Positions 22,856-34,740 of a DNA stretch of 64,000 nt are shown piece after piece. The notes beneath the pieces are model-generated. The model did not search any database and was not told the origin of the DNA. It saw only the letters and a list, made by a program, of their open reading frames with translations. The DNA lies in assembly GCA_013146195.2 (NCBI GenBank), contig CM028377.1, positions 1,922,001-1,986,000 of the forward strand. Reading direction: 5' to 3'. Position 1 is the first letter of the stretch. Every line of letters starts with the position of its first letter. The stretch is from Codonopsis lanceolata (Eukaryota > Streptophyta > Magnoliopsida > Asterales > Campanulaceae). The translations under genes and the position numbers were made by a program.

Positions 22856-24322
22856 ATGGTACGCTCCTCTCTACTCTACTTGAAACTTACTATGTACTGT
22901 TCTGCATTTCACTTTCATAATCTAAAATTGTTTTGGAATTCAAACGGTCATTTTTGAGTTTATACAGTAATTCGCCATTGTTGCTCTTACAAACTTGAAT
23001 ACTAACAGTCGTTTTTGTATATTCATTGTTTATTCTTATGAAAACTTCTGTTATACTTTTCTCGAGTTTGGTTACTCTAAACATTCTAGGGTTTCAAGTT
23101 TTCGCTTCGAAATTTTCAATTATTTTAGAAAACTTTGAAATTCCTACTTGTTTAGTTGTCTAGATGAAAAGCCCTAATTTTTATTTTGCTTTTCTTTCAG
23201 GCAAGAACTTCAAAATCAAAGCGCGACAGCGGAAAGAGTTTGAATCCGGAAACTGAGATTCCTCCCAGTTTGGACATCAACATTCCGGGATTCCCCATCT
23301 TTCCCGCCGCTCATGACATTATAATACCTCTGGACCCTAAGCTATACATTCCTGGAATGTGCATTGACCTTCTGTCAATCAACTCTATAGCTGCCGGCGT
23401 CAAAGCTTGCGAGGATATGGACGCCTCTGGAATTCTACCCCTCTTCTGCCTAAACGACATAAACTATAGCAATCTTCTGGCAGAAGAATTCTATCAAAGA
23501 ATGGAGCTCATGAACAAGACTGCTCTTCGAGGATGGATTCGAGGCCGTCCCATCTCCATTACCGCCAAGACAATCTCCATCATCATCGGCGTGCATTACG
23601 GAGGAGCTCTTGCAGTAACTATGGCTGAGGCTATGCATGCCTGGGAAGCCATGAGGGGAGTAGACACCCTAATGGAGCCTCAAGGGAAAATGCTCCGAAA
23701 TCTGTTCCCTCTTGACGTCTACTGCACCAGCCATCTTATAGACAAGGGGCTCCTATTCAAGAGTGGAGCTCATGATATGTTTACGGCCCAGCAAATCAAA
23801 TTAACCAGCGGCGTATTTCTTCAGCTCAAACTCAACTGGGGGGTCATCATCTTCGATGAGCTAAAGCAGTGGGTGGAGAAAGCAAAGAACAACCCCACTT
23901 GCAAACGCCCCTTCGTCAGGCTGATCAATGCCCTTTTAAGGGATGATGCAAATGTCAACTCTTCCCTAAAGGAAGATGAATTGATTGTTGTGGCCAAGGA
24001 GAAGCTCACGGCCTTTTAAGTATATCTTGAATACTAGAACAAGCGACGGCTGCAGAAGGGTCTACCGCCAGTTACCCTTGAAAAAGTGGCCAAGCCCATG
24101 CCTATCTTGGTCACCCGCTTCAACATGGAAGCATATGAAGCTGCCAGCAGACCATCCAAGAAGGTTTCTGAAAAATTTGGTGATCAAATGGCTGCATCCC
24201 TCCATCAAAAGGCCAAAGACTTGGCTGATGAGGCAGAGCAGCTGCTACGGACCAAGATGGCAGCCAAGGGCAAAGCAAAGAAGACAAGGCCGGAAGAGGC
24301 AACTCCAACTGAAGAGGAGCAG
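22856..24322 (+). pseudogene. C1 env-like / 'plant transposon protein' ORF with a predicted intron
   Basis: This sits after RNase H, the place of the env-like third ORF of Sireviruses. The ATG at 22,856-22,858 is followed immediately by GT. A pyrimidine tract ending TTTCTTTCAG lies at 23,191-23,200, and the frame opens from 23,201 as ARTSKSKRDSGKS. A 342-base intron after the start codon is therefore predicted. The main exon runs open to 24,016 and contains LRGWIRGRPISITAKTISII, the element resembling the 'putative plant transposon protein' domain. Stops at 24,017 and 24,029 and at least one indel precede a helical Lys/Glu/Ala-rich tail (24,086-24,322). The ORF is cut by the G2 LTR. No transmembrane segment is obvious. 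Function is unknown. Confidence 0.65.
24318..24322. repeat. candidate G2 target-site duplication (AGCAG), left copy only
   Basis: AGCAG lies directly before the TGTAACGCCCC start of G2. The partner would lie after the G2 3' LTR, which is lost in the scaffold gap region. Confidence 0.35.
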
Positions 24323-27190
24323 TGTAACGCCCCATAATCTTGCATGTGCATTCTATACTTGTCTTTATACTTTCTTGGTTGATTGTTAGCATGTTTACTT
24401 GGTATATAAATGTTTTATAATCATTCATAAGTCATTTTAGAAGTCCATAACATGTTTAGAATCATATAAACTTGTTTGTTGAATCGCCGGTTTGGTCGCG
24501 TTGAATTTGGCCTTAGCGATTCCTCTCGTTGCTCGTATTTGCTTCTAATTCGACGTACGAAGTGTTCGTTGAGTTCTTGGCTTTCTATTCAGGTCTTAAT
24601 CATGTTGAAACAAACCTTTTTCATGTCCAAGATATCCTAGTTTGATTGGTGTTTGATTTGAGTTTAATCCGTTGTTCATTCGTCGCGTGGTTCACGCCTT
24701 GTTCTATCTTGTTCCGGGGGTTGTTCGGGAGTGTTTCCGACTTGTTTTGAGTAGGGTTAGACCTTAGAATGGTTGCCCAAAAGTTTGGGACCATTTAGAT
24801 CAAGTTTAGATCAAGTTTTAGAGATTCTGGAGCCGAGGCGGCCGCATGGGAGCTGGTGAGGCGCCCGCCTCAAATGCAGGGAGCAATTGCTGATTGGTCT
24901 GAACTTGGGGGAGGCCCCAGTTGTTGAGGCGGCCGCATGGCCTTGGGTGAGGCGCCCGCCTCACCTGCGGTGCTGTTACGGGATGATTTTCTCCTGTTTT
25001 GAAATTGGACGACTTGTACACTTCAAACCCCTATCTAAACCTATCCTAAACCTCCCTAACCCTTCCTACTTAAGTCCTAACATCCCTAACTAGTTTTTAA
25101 TGTTGAGTTAAGAGTCCATTAGTGACTAATTAAGCCACAAATCAGATTAGAAAAGGGGCCACAAGTTGTTGACACTTGTCCCACTCAAAATCTAGGCAAA
25201 TATAAACCACATTTCAGATTTTTGACCCTCATTCTCACCCTCCCTCTTCCAAAAACGAATTTTCATCTTCTCTCTAGTTCTTCCATGGTTGATTGAGGTC
25301 TTCATCTTCATCTTCAATCATCCATTCATCCTTTGCCCAAGAGCCCTTCATTAAAGTTGTAGAGCTCAAGAAGAGGAGCATTTCCATCCGATTGGTTTCC
25401 TTTATTGCTTTCTTTGGTGTATAACTTGTAAGTTACTTTCTTCTTCTTCTTCTTTTAAGTTCTCATTGACCCTAAGGAAGCAAAGCCTATGGTGGTTGAG
25501 GTCAATGAGGGCACATGTATGCTTTCCATGCTATCTTCTTGTGTTTTGAGATTTTGATCTTGTTAGGAGCATGTATAGATGGAATTCTTGCTTGTGAAAG
25601 CCTATATTATTCTTTCATCTTGCCTATTTAAAGTTTTAAACATGTTAGATACATGTACATTATTTGTTGTTGGAAGTTTGTTCACAAGAGAATGCCCTAA
25701 ATGGAGCCTACATTATATGTTGTTATGTTGTATGTGTCCTATCTTATGAAATGAACCCTATGATGAACATGAATCACTTTGCATTGCCGTGGTGAATTTA
25801 ATACCTTGTTGAACCTAGAAATGACCTAGGTTGGGTTATGAAGCATATAGCTTCAATTTCTCCAAATTTGGGAATTTAGAGCAAAGACTCAACGGAGTCG
25901 ACTCTAGGGAATATTTGAACGTGTTGAACTCTAATTTCAATCCCTACGAAGTTTGAACACCGTTTGATTTGGTTTACTCAAGTATGAGCTTGGTTTGTTT
26001 GTTTATAACAAGTTTTTATGAAAGGTTGGTTTTGTGCAATCTAATTGCCTTGTTATGATTTTGTAGTAGAGATTAATACCCTACTTGGTTGGTCGAGTTC
26101 GCTCTTGTCGAATTCGGTCTTTGATTGGTTTAGTCAAGTAAATATCTACTTGTGCATCACATTGAGTCCAGCTGGCATTATTTGGTTTGTTTATCGGGTC
26201 AAGGTGGGACGATGCATCGCCTTCACGAATTATGGGATTCGTGCTCGCTATGGATCGCCGCACCTAGGACTTCACACACACCTCCATTGTTGGCCGCAAT
26301 GGGGAAGTAGCCCCTTTGCCGTATCAGTTAAGTGCCGCATTGGCTTGCTATCTAGATCGAGTGGTACTTGATAAAAGTTGATGCATTCACAGAGCATCAA
26401 TGTTGCACGATAAAGTATAATAAAGTTTTATTGCAGGAGCTACGAAGCGGCCGTGACTATATCATATCCTACTTGTATGATTTACTTTCCCGCACTTATG
26501 TGGACAATGTGCTAAGTACTATATGATGATTATGTTCCATAATTGAGATAAATGCCATGTTATAACATGATCATGCATTGTAGTAACTTACTAAGTCTTT
26601 CGACTTACCCTATTTGTTTGCTTTGTCTTTCCTTAGATCCGAGCCGAGGAGACGTTACGAGATAGACTCGCTTATTCCACTTTTGGTTGTTGTATTGCAA
26701 GGTTGATCTTTTGGACTTGTTGATTAGCCTTTTATTTTTGGAAAGGACGTTGGGAAGCAAGTCACGTAGACTTGGCTTGGGGTTCATGTTGCTTTTGTTG
26801 TTGTAATAGGCTTAACTATTTGATACTTGTAATCTTTTGGTATGCTGACTTATATGTCGAGCCTGTTTATATGTGTATGGTTCACTACGGTTTTCTTCCG
26901 CTAAAGCTCGTTTATTTAATTGTTGTTGTTGTCTCCGGCATGTTGTGGCCGTTGAGGTTATTATAATCATGTGTTAATAATTGTAGGAGTAGTTGTTGGG
27001 TTCCGGCTGTAACGTCGCCGATGACTTGTTTATTTTAGGTTGTTTTTCCGGCCAAGTGTAGCCGAGTTGTTGTTTGTATGCGATGTTGCGCCACATGAAT
27101 TTTATGATCCTACTATGCATGCTTGTGTTATTGATTATTTGGACGGCACGACTCGGGATCTCGCATTGGGGTCAGGTAGAGATTAAATCA
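24323..27190 (+). mobile_element. 5' LTR of chromovirus-like gypsy element G2
   Basis: It starts TGTAACGCCCCATAAT, interrupting the C1 env-like ORF, and ends near 27,190 before ATTAATATCGAGC, a decayed version of the ATTGGTATCGAGC primer site. About 2.87 kb, matching in size the G3 LTR. It contains a duplicated GC-rich palindrome block (24,835-24,963), a TATA-like TATAAAC (25,201-25,207), and stem-loops A (26,095-26,115), B (26,210-26,257) and C (26,284-26,302). There are no genes inside. Confidence 0.75.
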
Positions 27191-28420
27191 CATTAATATC
27201 GAGCTATAGGTTAGGCCGGCGGATAGGTTCCATGGCCTAGTTGGGTTGGTTATTTGTGTGTTGATTTTAACGTCAGTGAATTCTTGTAGGAGTCAGATGG
27301 TTAATCCGGGGAGAGGTAGACCCGGGAGAGTTCGGTTGAACAAGTAGAGTACCGCCGCCAGAGGATCGGTAGTTGGGATATGGTGAACTACATCGCAGAT
27401 TGTTAGCTTTTTAAAGGCGGGGGGAGGTCGAGGAGGAGTAGCACCACCACCACCTCCACCACCGAGACCAAGGACTGATACTACCCTTTTAGAGAGGTTT
27501 CTTAAGCTAAAGCCTAGTTCGTTTCTTGGAGAACCAAAACCGAGAGAAGCTGAGTTATGGATGGAGGAAATGATCAAGGTATTGTCCATGTTGGGGTGTA
27601 CTGACGAAGAAAGAGTGATGTTAGCAACCTTTAAGTTCAAGGGAGCCGCCGAGCATTGGTGGACGGTATTGAAAGAAAGTTGGGAGATGCAACAAGTTCC
27701 CATTACGTGGGCCAATTTCCAAAGGGAGTTTAAGAATGAGTGCGTCTTGGGATGTAGTGCAACCAGAGAGAGAAGGAGTTCTATGATCTTGAGCAAGGTA
27801 GCATGGCCGTGGGCGAGTATTGCAAAGTTCACGAGTTGAGTCGATATTGTACTTATCGATTCACGGAGGCAAGGAGAACGCACAAGTTTGTGAAGGGGTT
27901 AGGCGAGTTTAGGAAACGATTCTAGCGCTTAAGCTCACCAGATTATCGGACCGCAGTTGATAGAGCTTATGAGATTGAGCAAGATATTGAGGAACACCGA
28001 GTCAAGAATAATTCTAGTAGTGCACGGCACTACTCAGCCATCGAAAGCAGTTCGGGTAATAGAAGGGGTTATCAAGGGAACCGTGATCGGAGAAGTGGAG
28101 GCCGGGGTAGGCCAGTCGGAAACAAAGTAATAACACTTCTTCATCTAAGGGCAGCAAGGGTCGGCGTGGTGAAGCTATGATTTGTTCGTTCGCGGAGGTG
28201 CAGGCACAAATGGTGATAGGTCTTTGGGGAAAAATGGTAAGTGTTTCTATTGCGGAGATGGAACTCACATGAAGAAGGGCCCGAAGTTTAAGGCTAGTCG
28301 ATCGGGTAGCACCGGCGATGCAGGGGCTAAGAGAGATGGGGACGGTAAACCTAAAGTTCAAGGCCGTGTGTTTGCGCTTGATCGGTAGCGAGGTTCGAGG
28401 TCTACGGCCGTGATAGGAGG
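27191..28420 (+). pseudogene. G2 Gag, broken
   Basis: Retrotransposon gag motifs are visible from about 27,490: FLKLKPSSFLGEPKPREAE, then VMLATFKFKGAAEHWW and WANFQREFKNE in the 27,561 frame. A CCHC-like knuckle at about 28,240-28,280 reads CFYCGDGTHMKKGP, with its last Cys replaced by Gly. Frameshifts occur near 27,740-27,790 and 28,130-28,190. The conserved leader block GGATAGGTTCCATGGCCTAG is at 27,221-27,240. Confidence 0.75.
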
Positions 28421-30281
28421 TACTCTTTTCTATATTCGATCATAAGGCTCGAAGTTCTCATAGATCCGGGGTCTTCGCATTCTTATGTTGCTTCGCATTT
28501 TATTGAGAATCTTTGCGTATTGCCTCGACCTTTGCCATATTTGCTTGAAGTATCTACCCCGCTCGGGGAATATATGCTCGCGTCTGAAGTATTTAAATCT
28601 TGTGATGTTTTGGTGGGTGACCACACTTTGCATGCGGACTTGGTAGTTCTTCTATACGTGATTTTGATGTGATTCTTGGCATGGACTGGTTATGTGCTTA
28701 TCATGCTATAGTTGATTTGCCATAGAAAGAGGGTTACCTTTTATATGCCGGGTGTGCTGAGTTTACTTTGTGGGTGATCATGCTTCAAGTGACGTGCACT
28801 TTATTTCTCGCATTAAGGGCTAGAAAATTCTTGTCTCAAAGGTGTACGGGTTATCTTGCATGCGTAGTTGATAAGAGGAAGTCTTCGCCTAACTTAGAAG
28901 AGGTCCCGGTAGTGTGTGAATTTCGGCGTGTTTTCTACCGACCATGCTATGCCACGATAGAGAACTAGAATTACATTGAGCTTATTAGGGACTTCACCGA
29001 TTTCTAAGGCACCGTATAGGATGGCACCGGAGCTTAGGGAGTTGAAAACCCGGTGCAAGAACTTCTAGAGATTGGTTTTGTTAAACCTAGTGTGTCGCTT
29101 GGGGCGCACTCAGGTCTTGTTGTGAGGAAGAAAGATGGGAGTTTGCGGTTATGTATAGACTACAGAATTGAATAAGGTGAATTTATTAAGAATAAGTATC
29201 CTCTACCCCACATCGATGATCTTTTTGACCGATTGCAAGGGTCTATTGTCTACTCTAAGCTTGATTTGAGATGGGGTTACTACCAATTGAAGGTTAGAGA
29301 GGAAGACGTTAGTTCAAGCGGCTTTACGCACTAGGTATGGGCACTTTGAATTTGTAGTGATGCCGTTTGGGTTGACGAATGCGCGCGGCGGTGTTTATGG
29401 ATTTGATGAACCGTGTCTTTCACACGCTTATCTTGATTGCTTTGTTGTAGTCTTCATTGACGATATTTTAGTGTATTCGAAATCTCGGGAGGAGCATGAG
29501 AAACACTTGAGGGTTGTGTTGTCTATTCTTCGGGAGAAGCAGCTTTATGCCAAGTTTAGCAAATGTGCCTTTTGGCTCGAGGAGTATCTTTCTTAGGGCA
29601 TATTGTTTCTAGCGGGATAGCCGTTGATCCTTCTAAGATTGAGCGGTGACGAATTGGAAGAGACCTAGTTCGATTCTGAGAGTTCGGAGTTTCTTGGGGT
29701 TAGCGGGTTATTACCGGAGGTTTATTGAAGGTTTTTCTAGAATTGTAACCCTATGGCGAGGTTGTTGAGAAGAATGTGCCGTTTGTTTGGGCGAGAAATG
29801 TGAATCCGGTTTCCAGAGCTTAAGAATCGGTTGACATCGGCACCTATTTTGGCTTTCTTTGCCTAGTGGAGAGAATGATTTTGTGATCTAGGTGATGCTT
29901 CCAAGGAAGGTTTGGGTTGTGTTTTGATGCGAGAATGGAAGGGTGATCGCCTATGCATCGAGGAGTTATCTATTCATGGCGAGAATTACGGACACACGAT
30001 ATAAGGTTAGGCTGCGATTATTTTCGCATTGCATAAATGGAAACACTACTTGTATGGGTCTAAGTTTGAGATCTTCACCGCCATAAGAGTTTGAAATACT
30101 TGTTTTCTCAAAAAGAATTGAACATGAGACAACGAAGGTGGATGGAAAAGTTAAAGGACCACGATTGTACTATCTTGTATCATCAGGGAAGGCAAATGTG
30201 GTAGCGGATGCCTTGAGTAGGAAAGTTCATATGTCGTGTATGATGGTTAAGGAGTGGAAGATGTTGGAGGACTTGCGGATT
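28421..30281 (+). pseudogene. G2 protease-RT-RNase H, heavily decayed
   Basis: Pieces in order across frames: protease (the DPGSSHSYVASHFIE-type piece near 28,463-28,508, and VILGMDWL-like near 28,670); RT (RKKDGSLRLCIDY-like near 29,126-29,165; MPFGLTN at ~29,360; the catalytic FIDDILVYSKSREEHEKHL at ~29,453); and RNase H (YHQGKANVVADALSRKVHM at ~30,177). At least ten indels or stops interrupt it. The sequence ends in the N gap, so the integrase and 3' LTR are not present. Confidence 0.75.
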
Positions 30282-30381
30282 NNNNNNNNNNNNNNNNNNN
30301 NNNNNNNNNNNNNNNNNNNNNNNNNNNNNNNNNNNNNNNNNNNNNNNNNNNNNNNNNNNNNNNNNNNNNNNNNNNNNNNNN
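30282..30381. other. assembly gap (100 N)
   Basis: Exactly 100 N, a conventional scaffold gap of unknown true size. The left side is RNase H of G2 and the right side is the middle of the G3 5' LTR. At least the end of G2 and the first part of the G3 LTR are missing here. Confidence 0.98.
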
Positions 30382-31468
30382 ATGAATAATGATTGACATA
30401 TTGAGTTGCTGTCTTTATTATTGACAATTTCAACTCACTCTTGTTGATTGATGAGAATAATTTACTTGTCTTGAGCAGATCGCTCTTGTCGATCTCGTTC
30501 TATATGAAATTTTGTTAAGTACATATTACTTGGCATTGCATGAGTCGGTGGCATCGTCTTTGTGCACACACGCCTCCATTGTGGCCCGCGGGGAAGTAGA
30601 ATCCCATCTTTGTAATCATTTAAGAGTCACTCGGTGACTATCGAGCATCTCAGGGAAGATCGATGTACTACACATTCGATACCCATACGTTCGAATGCGG
30701 TATGCGAGAACTACGTAGCGGCTCTTCACATATCCTTATTACATGTGATTTATTTCAGCGCTTATGTGAAAACAACGTGCATCACGGATATATGATTCTA
30801 TGCTTGTGATATCTTGCTTGAATGTTGCATCTTGCCATGACATGCATGATTAATAGCTTACAGTCTTTATGACTTACCACTTTCCCCTTCTTGCTTTAGA
30901 TCTAGCAAGGCGAGTCACCTTTCGTTGATTAGCTTGTGTTAGCGACTTGTGCCCTTTTTGGTGACCGTTGATTCTTGAAGAGTGGTTTTGATGGCCTCTT
31001 ATTCTTGTTTACCTTTTTTGTAAGACTGACGGGTTAAGCCGATCAACTAGGCGTGCACAGGTATTTGTGTATAACTTGATTGTAAATCCTTAACTGTAGT
31101 AGTTTATACTTGTAGTACTTGTAACACTTTTTGATGCGGCATTGTGTAAGCCGGCGTTGGTTTACTTGTTATTATCCTCCATGTTTTAGTCTTCGGCGAG
31201 CATGCTTTTAGCTCTTTAGAATTCTTGTCCTTGAGGCATTAGATTGGGTTCGGCGTATGGTGGCCGAAGACTTGGTTATATTTGTTTAGCGTTATCGAGG
31301 TTTAAAAGTTTTAAAATTTCCGGCCGTTTAGTGCCGAGGCGTGCTCGCGACTCAATGTTGCGTCACGTCGTTTTTGTGAATTAAGCTTGTTGTTTAATTG
31401 CCTACTTGTTTCCTCCTTATTTGGGCGGTCAGGCCCTGGGTCCCATCTCGGGGCCGGAATAAGTCAGA
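30382..31468 (+). mobile_element. G3 5' LTR, 3' portion only
   Basis: It matches 37,931-39,031 (the G3 3' LTR) closely along its length, with many single-base indels. It contains a shortened stem-loop A (30,477-30,495). It ends near AAGTCA before GATTGGTATCAAAGC (31,469-31,483), a primer-binding site close to the tRNA-iMet complement. The first ~1.8 kb is lost in the gap. Confidence 0.8.
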
Positions 31469-32620
31469 TTGGTATCAAAGCTTGTTATAGGTTAGCTATC
31501 GGCCGAGGATAGGTTCCATGGCCTAGGTGGGTTGTTTCTTGGTGTGATGTTCTAACGTCGAGGTGAATTCTTATAGGTGCTTGATGGTGAACCTAGAGCG
31601 GGCCGTGTAGGCCGAGGTAGAGGCCGACCCGGAGAGTTCTGAGGAACCAAGTGGGTGCCACCTCCACCACCGAATCCGAGGGCATGAATGCTCAAATGGC
31701 GATTTGTACCGTCGTATGATTTATGACCGAATGGCCCGGCTTGGCAGGGTCGGGAATGTACCTCCTCCACCACCCACCCAGATCGGGAGGCGAGAGTGTC
31801 GCCACGCGTGCGGTATACCACGGGTCTAGGGCTCGGAATAATCTTAGTGTTAGAGATTCTTGAAAATGAAGCCTCCATCTTTTGAGGAGGCGGATGCTAG
31901 TATGGCCGAGCTATGGCTTGAGGATGTGAAGAAGATCTTGCGACCTTTGATTGCGGAGGAAGAGAAGTGGTCTTAGGCGCTTATAAGCTTAGAGGGCCTT
32001 AATCATTGGTGGGAAGTTTTACTTGCTAGTTGGGAGTTGAATCGAATTGGCTCGAAGTGTGGCCTACATTTGAGGCGGAGTCGAGGCTACTTATGTGCCT
32101 ACGGTGATTAGGCAGCGAAGGAGAAAGAATTCCGAGGTGGGCAAGGTTCCATAATAGCTTACTCTTCTAAATTCATGAGTTGTCCATTATTGTGCACATC
32201 GGTGCAAGATGAGACACGAGGACCCGAGAGGAGTTCGTGAAGGGGTTGAAGACCGAATCGAGAAGCAGTTGTTATCCCTATGATTAGCGGTGCAGGATGC
32301 GGTAGATGTGCGTATGAGATCGGCGTGATATTGAGGCATGGCGAAGCATCATGCGGTCTTCTCGGCGTCTTCGCGGGCGGCGGTAGAGTCGATCTTAAAA
32401 TCGGTCGCTACGGGGGGCGATAAATCGTCTTGGCGGCGGTGAGTCGAGTAGGCATCGATGCAGTGGGCGAGGATAGGCCCGATCGAAATCGCGATAGTAG
32501 TGCTCTGCTCCTCAGGGCAGACCGAGGCGGAGGACCATTGGTTTGTTCTATTGTAATAAGATTGAGCACTCTAGCGAGAAGTGTCGGACCCGAGACTTAG
32601 CACGTGTCTTGGTTGTGGAG
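31469..32620 (+). pseudogene. G3 Gag, broken
   Basis: The leader block GGATAGGTTCCATGGCCTAG is at 31,507-31,526. Gag motifs follow: KPPSFEEADASMAELWLEDV at ~31,868, then LEGLNHWWE, and a knuckle YCNKIEHSSEKCR at ~32,546 (first Cys changed to Phe or out of frame). Several frameshifts break it. GC-rich stretches with many small indels suggest either age or poor consensus quality. Confidence 0.7.
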
Positions 32621-34740
32621 ATCCAATCATCGGCTCAAAAGTCAAAATTGTCTAAGTCTAGAAGCGATTCGATCCTCGGGATCGATTCGCGATGCGGATC
32701 AGAGGATAGCGATAGGCGTCTAAGGCGCGAGCTCGTGTCTTCGCTTGATCGGCGAGGTGTTCAGAGTCTACTTGTGATCGGAGGTACTCTTTCGAGTCTT
32801 TGGTCATCATGCTCGAGTCCTTATAGATCTGGTTCTACTCATTCTTATGTTGCATCGCATTTCCTAGAACATCTATGTGTCTTGCACACTTGATTACCTT
32901 ATGTGCTTGAGGTGTCTCAGTTGGGTGATTGCTTGTTGGCGTCGAAGTCTATAGAGGCTGTGATGTGCTTGTTCATGATCGAGTCTTGCATCTTGATTTG
33001 GTTGTATTACCTATTAGAGACTTTGACATGATTCTTGGTATGGATTGGCTATGTACACACCATGCTTTAGTTATTTGCCGTAAAGAAAGTAACTTTTGCC
33101 ATGCCGGCATTAGAATTTGTGTTTCGGGTGATCATGCTGAGTGGGGTTCATATTATTTACGCTGCGGGCTAGACAACTCTTATCAGCGGGTGTGCGAGGG
33201 TATTTAGCTTGTGTTCTTGATACTAGTATGTCTTACGCTAAGCTAGAGGATATCCGGTAGTTAATGAGTTCCACGATGTCTTTTCTTAAGTATGCCTTGC
33301 CTCCCAGGCCAGAACTAGAGTTACGTATTGAACTATTGCCGGGGACTTCGCCTATTTCTAGGGCACCTTACCGTATGGCTCGGCGGAGTTGCGTGAGTTG
33401 AAGGATCATTGCGAGGGAACTTCTAGATAGGGAGTTCATTAAGCAGAGTGTATCTCCTTGGGGTGCACCGGTGTTGTTGTGAGGAAGAAGGATGGTAGCT
33501 TACGGCTATGTATAGACTATCGACAGTTGAACCGAGGTTACTATCAAAAATAGGTATCCTTGCCACACATCGGCGATCTTTTTGATCAACCGAGGGGTTG
33601 ATTGTCTATTCCAAGTTTGACTTGAGGCGGCTATCACGGTTGAGGGTTAGAGCGGAGGATGTCAGAAGAGCGGCCTTAAAATGCAGCGTTATGGTCACTA
33701 TGAGTTTGTTGTGATGCCATTTGGGTTGACCACGCGCTGCGGTTTTCATGGACACGATGAATAGGGTTTTCCACGAATATCTCGATTGCTTTGTAGTGGT
33801 TTTATTGATGACATTCTTGTGTACTCCAGTCACGAGAGGAACACATGAATCACTTGAGAGAAGTTCTTTCTATCTTGCGGGAGAAGCGACTTTCGCGAAA
33901 TTCGGTAAGTGTGCTTTACGGCGGCAGGGTTTCTTTCTAGGACACGTGGTGTCTGAGTGGTATCGCGGTGGATCCATCCAAGATTGAGGCGATTACTAAG
34001 TGGAAGGCGCCTGAATGCGGTGACCGAGGTCCGTAGTTTCTTGGGCTGGCGGGGTTATTACCGTAGATTCATTGAGGGGTTTTCGAAGATCGCTACTCAG
34101 ATGACTAACTTGACTCGGAAGAAGTCTACTTTTATATGGAGTGATAAGTGCGAGGCTAGTTTCCGGGAGTTGAAAAGGAGGTTGACTACGGCTCTATTTT
34201 GGCATTGCCCGGTGGTTGTGAGAACTTTGTGATTCTGGCGGCGCCTCGTTAGAAGGCTTGGTGCGTGCTTATGCGAGAATGGGAGAGTTATTGCTTATGC
34301 TAAAAGGAAGTTATCACCCTACTGACAGAATTACCCGGCTTAGCCATGACCTTGAGCTGGCGGCTATCATCTTTGCGCTCCTGAGTGGAAGCACTATCTT
34401 CTGAGGGCTAAGTTTGAGATATTCACGATCATAAGAGTTTGAAGTATCTCTTTTCTCAAAAGAAGTTGAATATGCGTCGAGGAGGCGATGGATGGGCGAA
34501 AGATCATGGCTGCATTATTTCTTATCATCAGGGAAAGCTAATGTTCGTTGCGGATGCCTTGAGTAGGAAAGGCGTTTATGTCTTGTCGATGATGAAGGAG
34601 TGGAAGATGCTCGAGGATGTCAGAATGGAGTCGATTGCGAATGAGCATAGGGTTATCTTTGCTAGCGTGCGTGCTACGCTGCGTTGTTTGAGTTGATTAA
34701 GAAGGCTCAAGTTTCGATTACGAGTTAGGGAAGATTATTG
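32621..34740 (+). pseudogene. G3 protease-RT-RNase H, decayed
   Basis: Protease remnants include GSTHSYVASHFLEHLCV (~32,835) and DFDMILGMDWLCTHHALV (~33,021). RT remnants include RKKDGSLRLCIDYRQ-like sequence near 33,483 and the catalytic region near 33,785-33,840 with frame breaks. An RNase H/connection segment follows (FLGWRGYYRRFIEGFSKIA at ~34,036; FVADALSRKGVYVLSMM at ~34,541). The indel density is higher than in G4 and comparable to G2. Confidence 0.75.

Noticed and set aside
30138..30433. Open frames spanning the N gap
   Set aside because: They exist only because N is read as an unknown residue; the left part is RNase H of G2 and the rest is not sequence.
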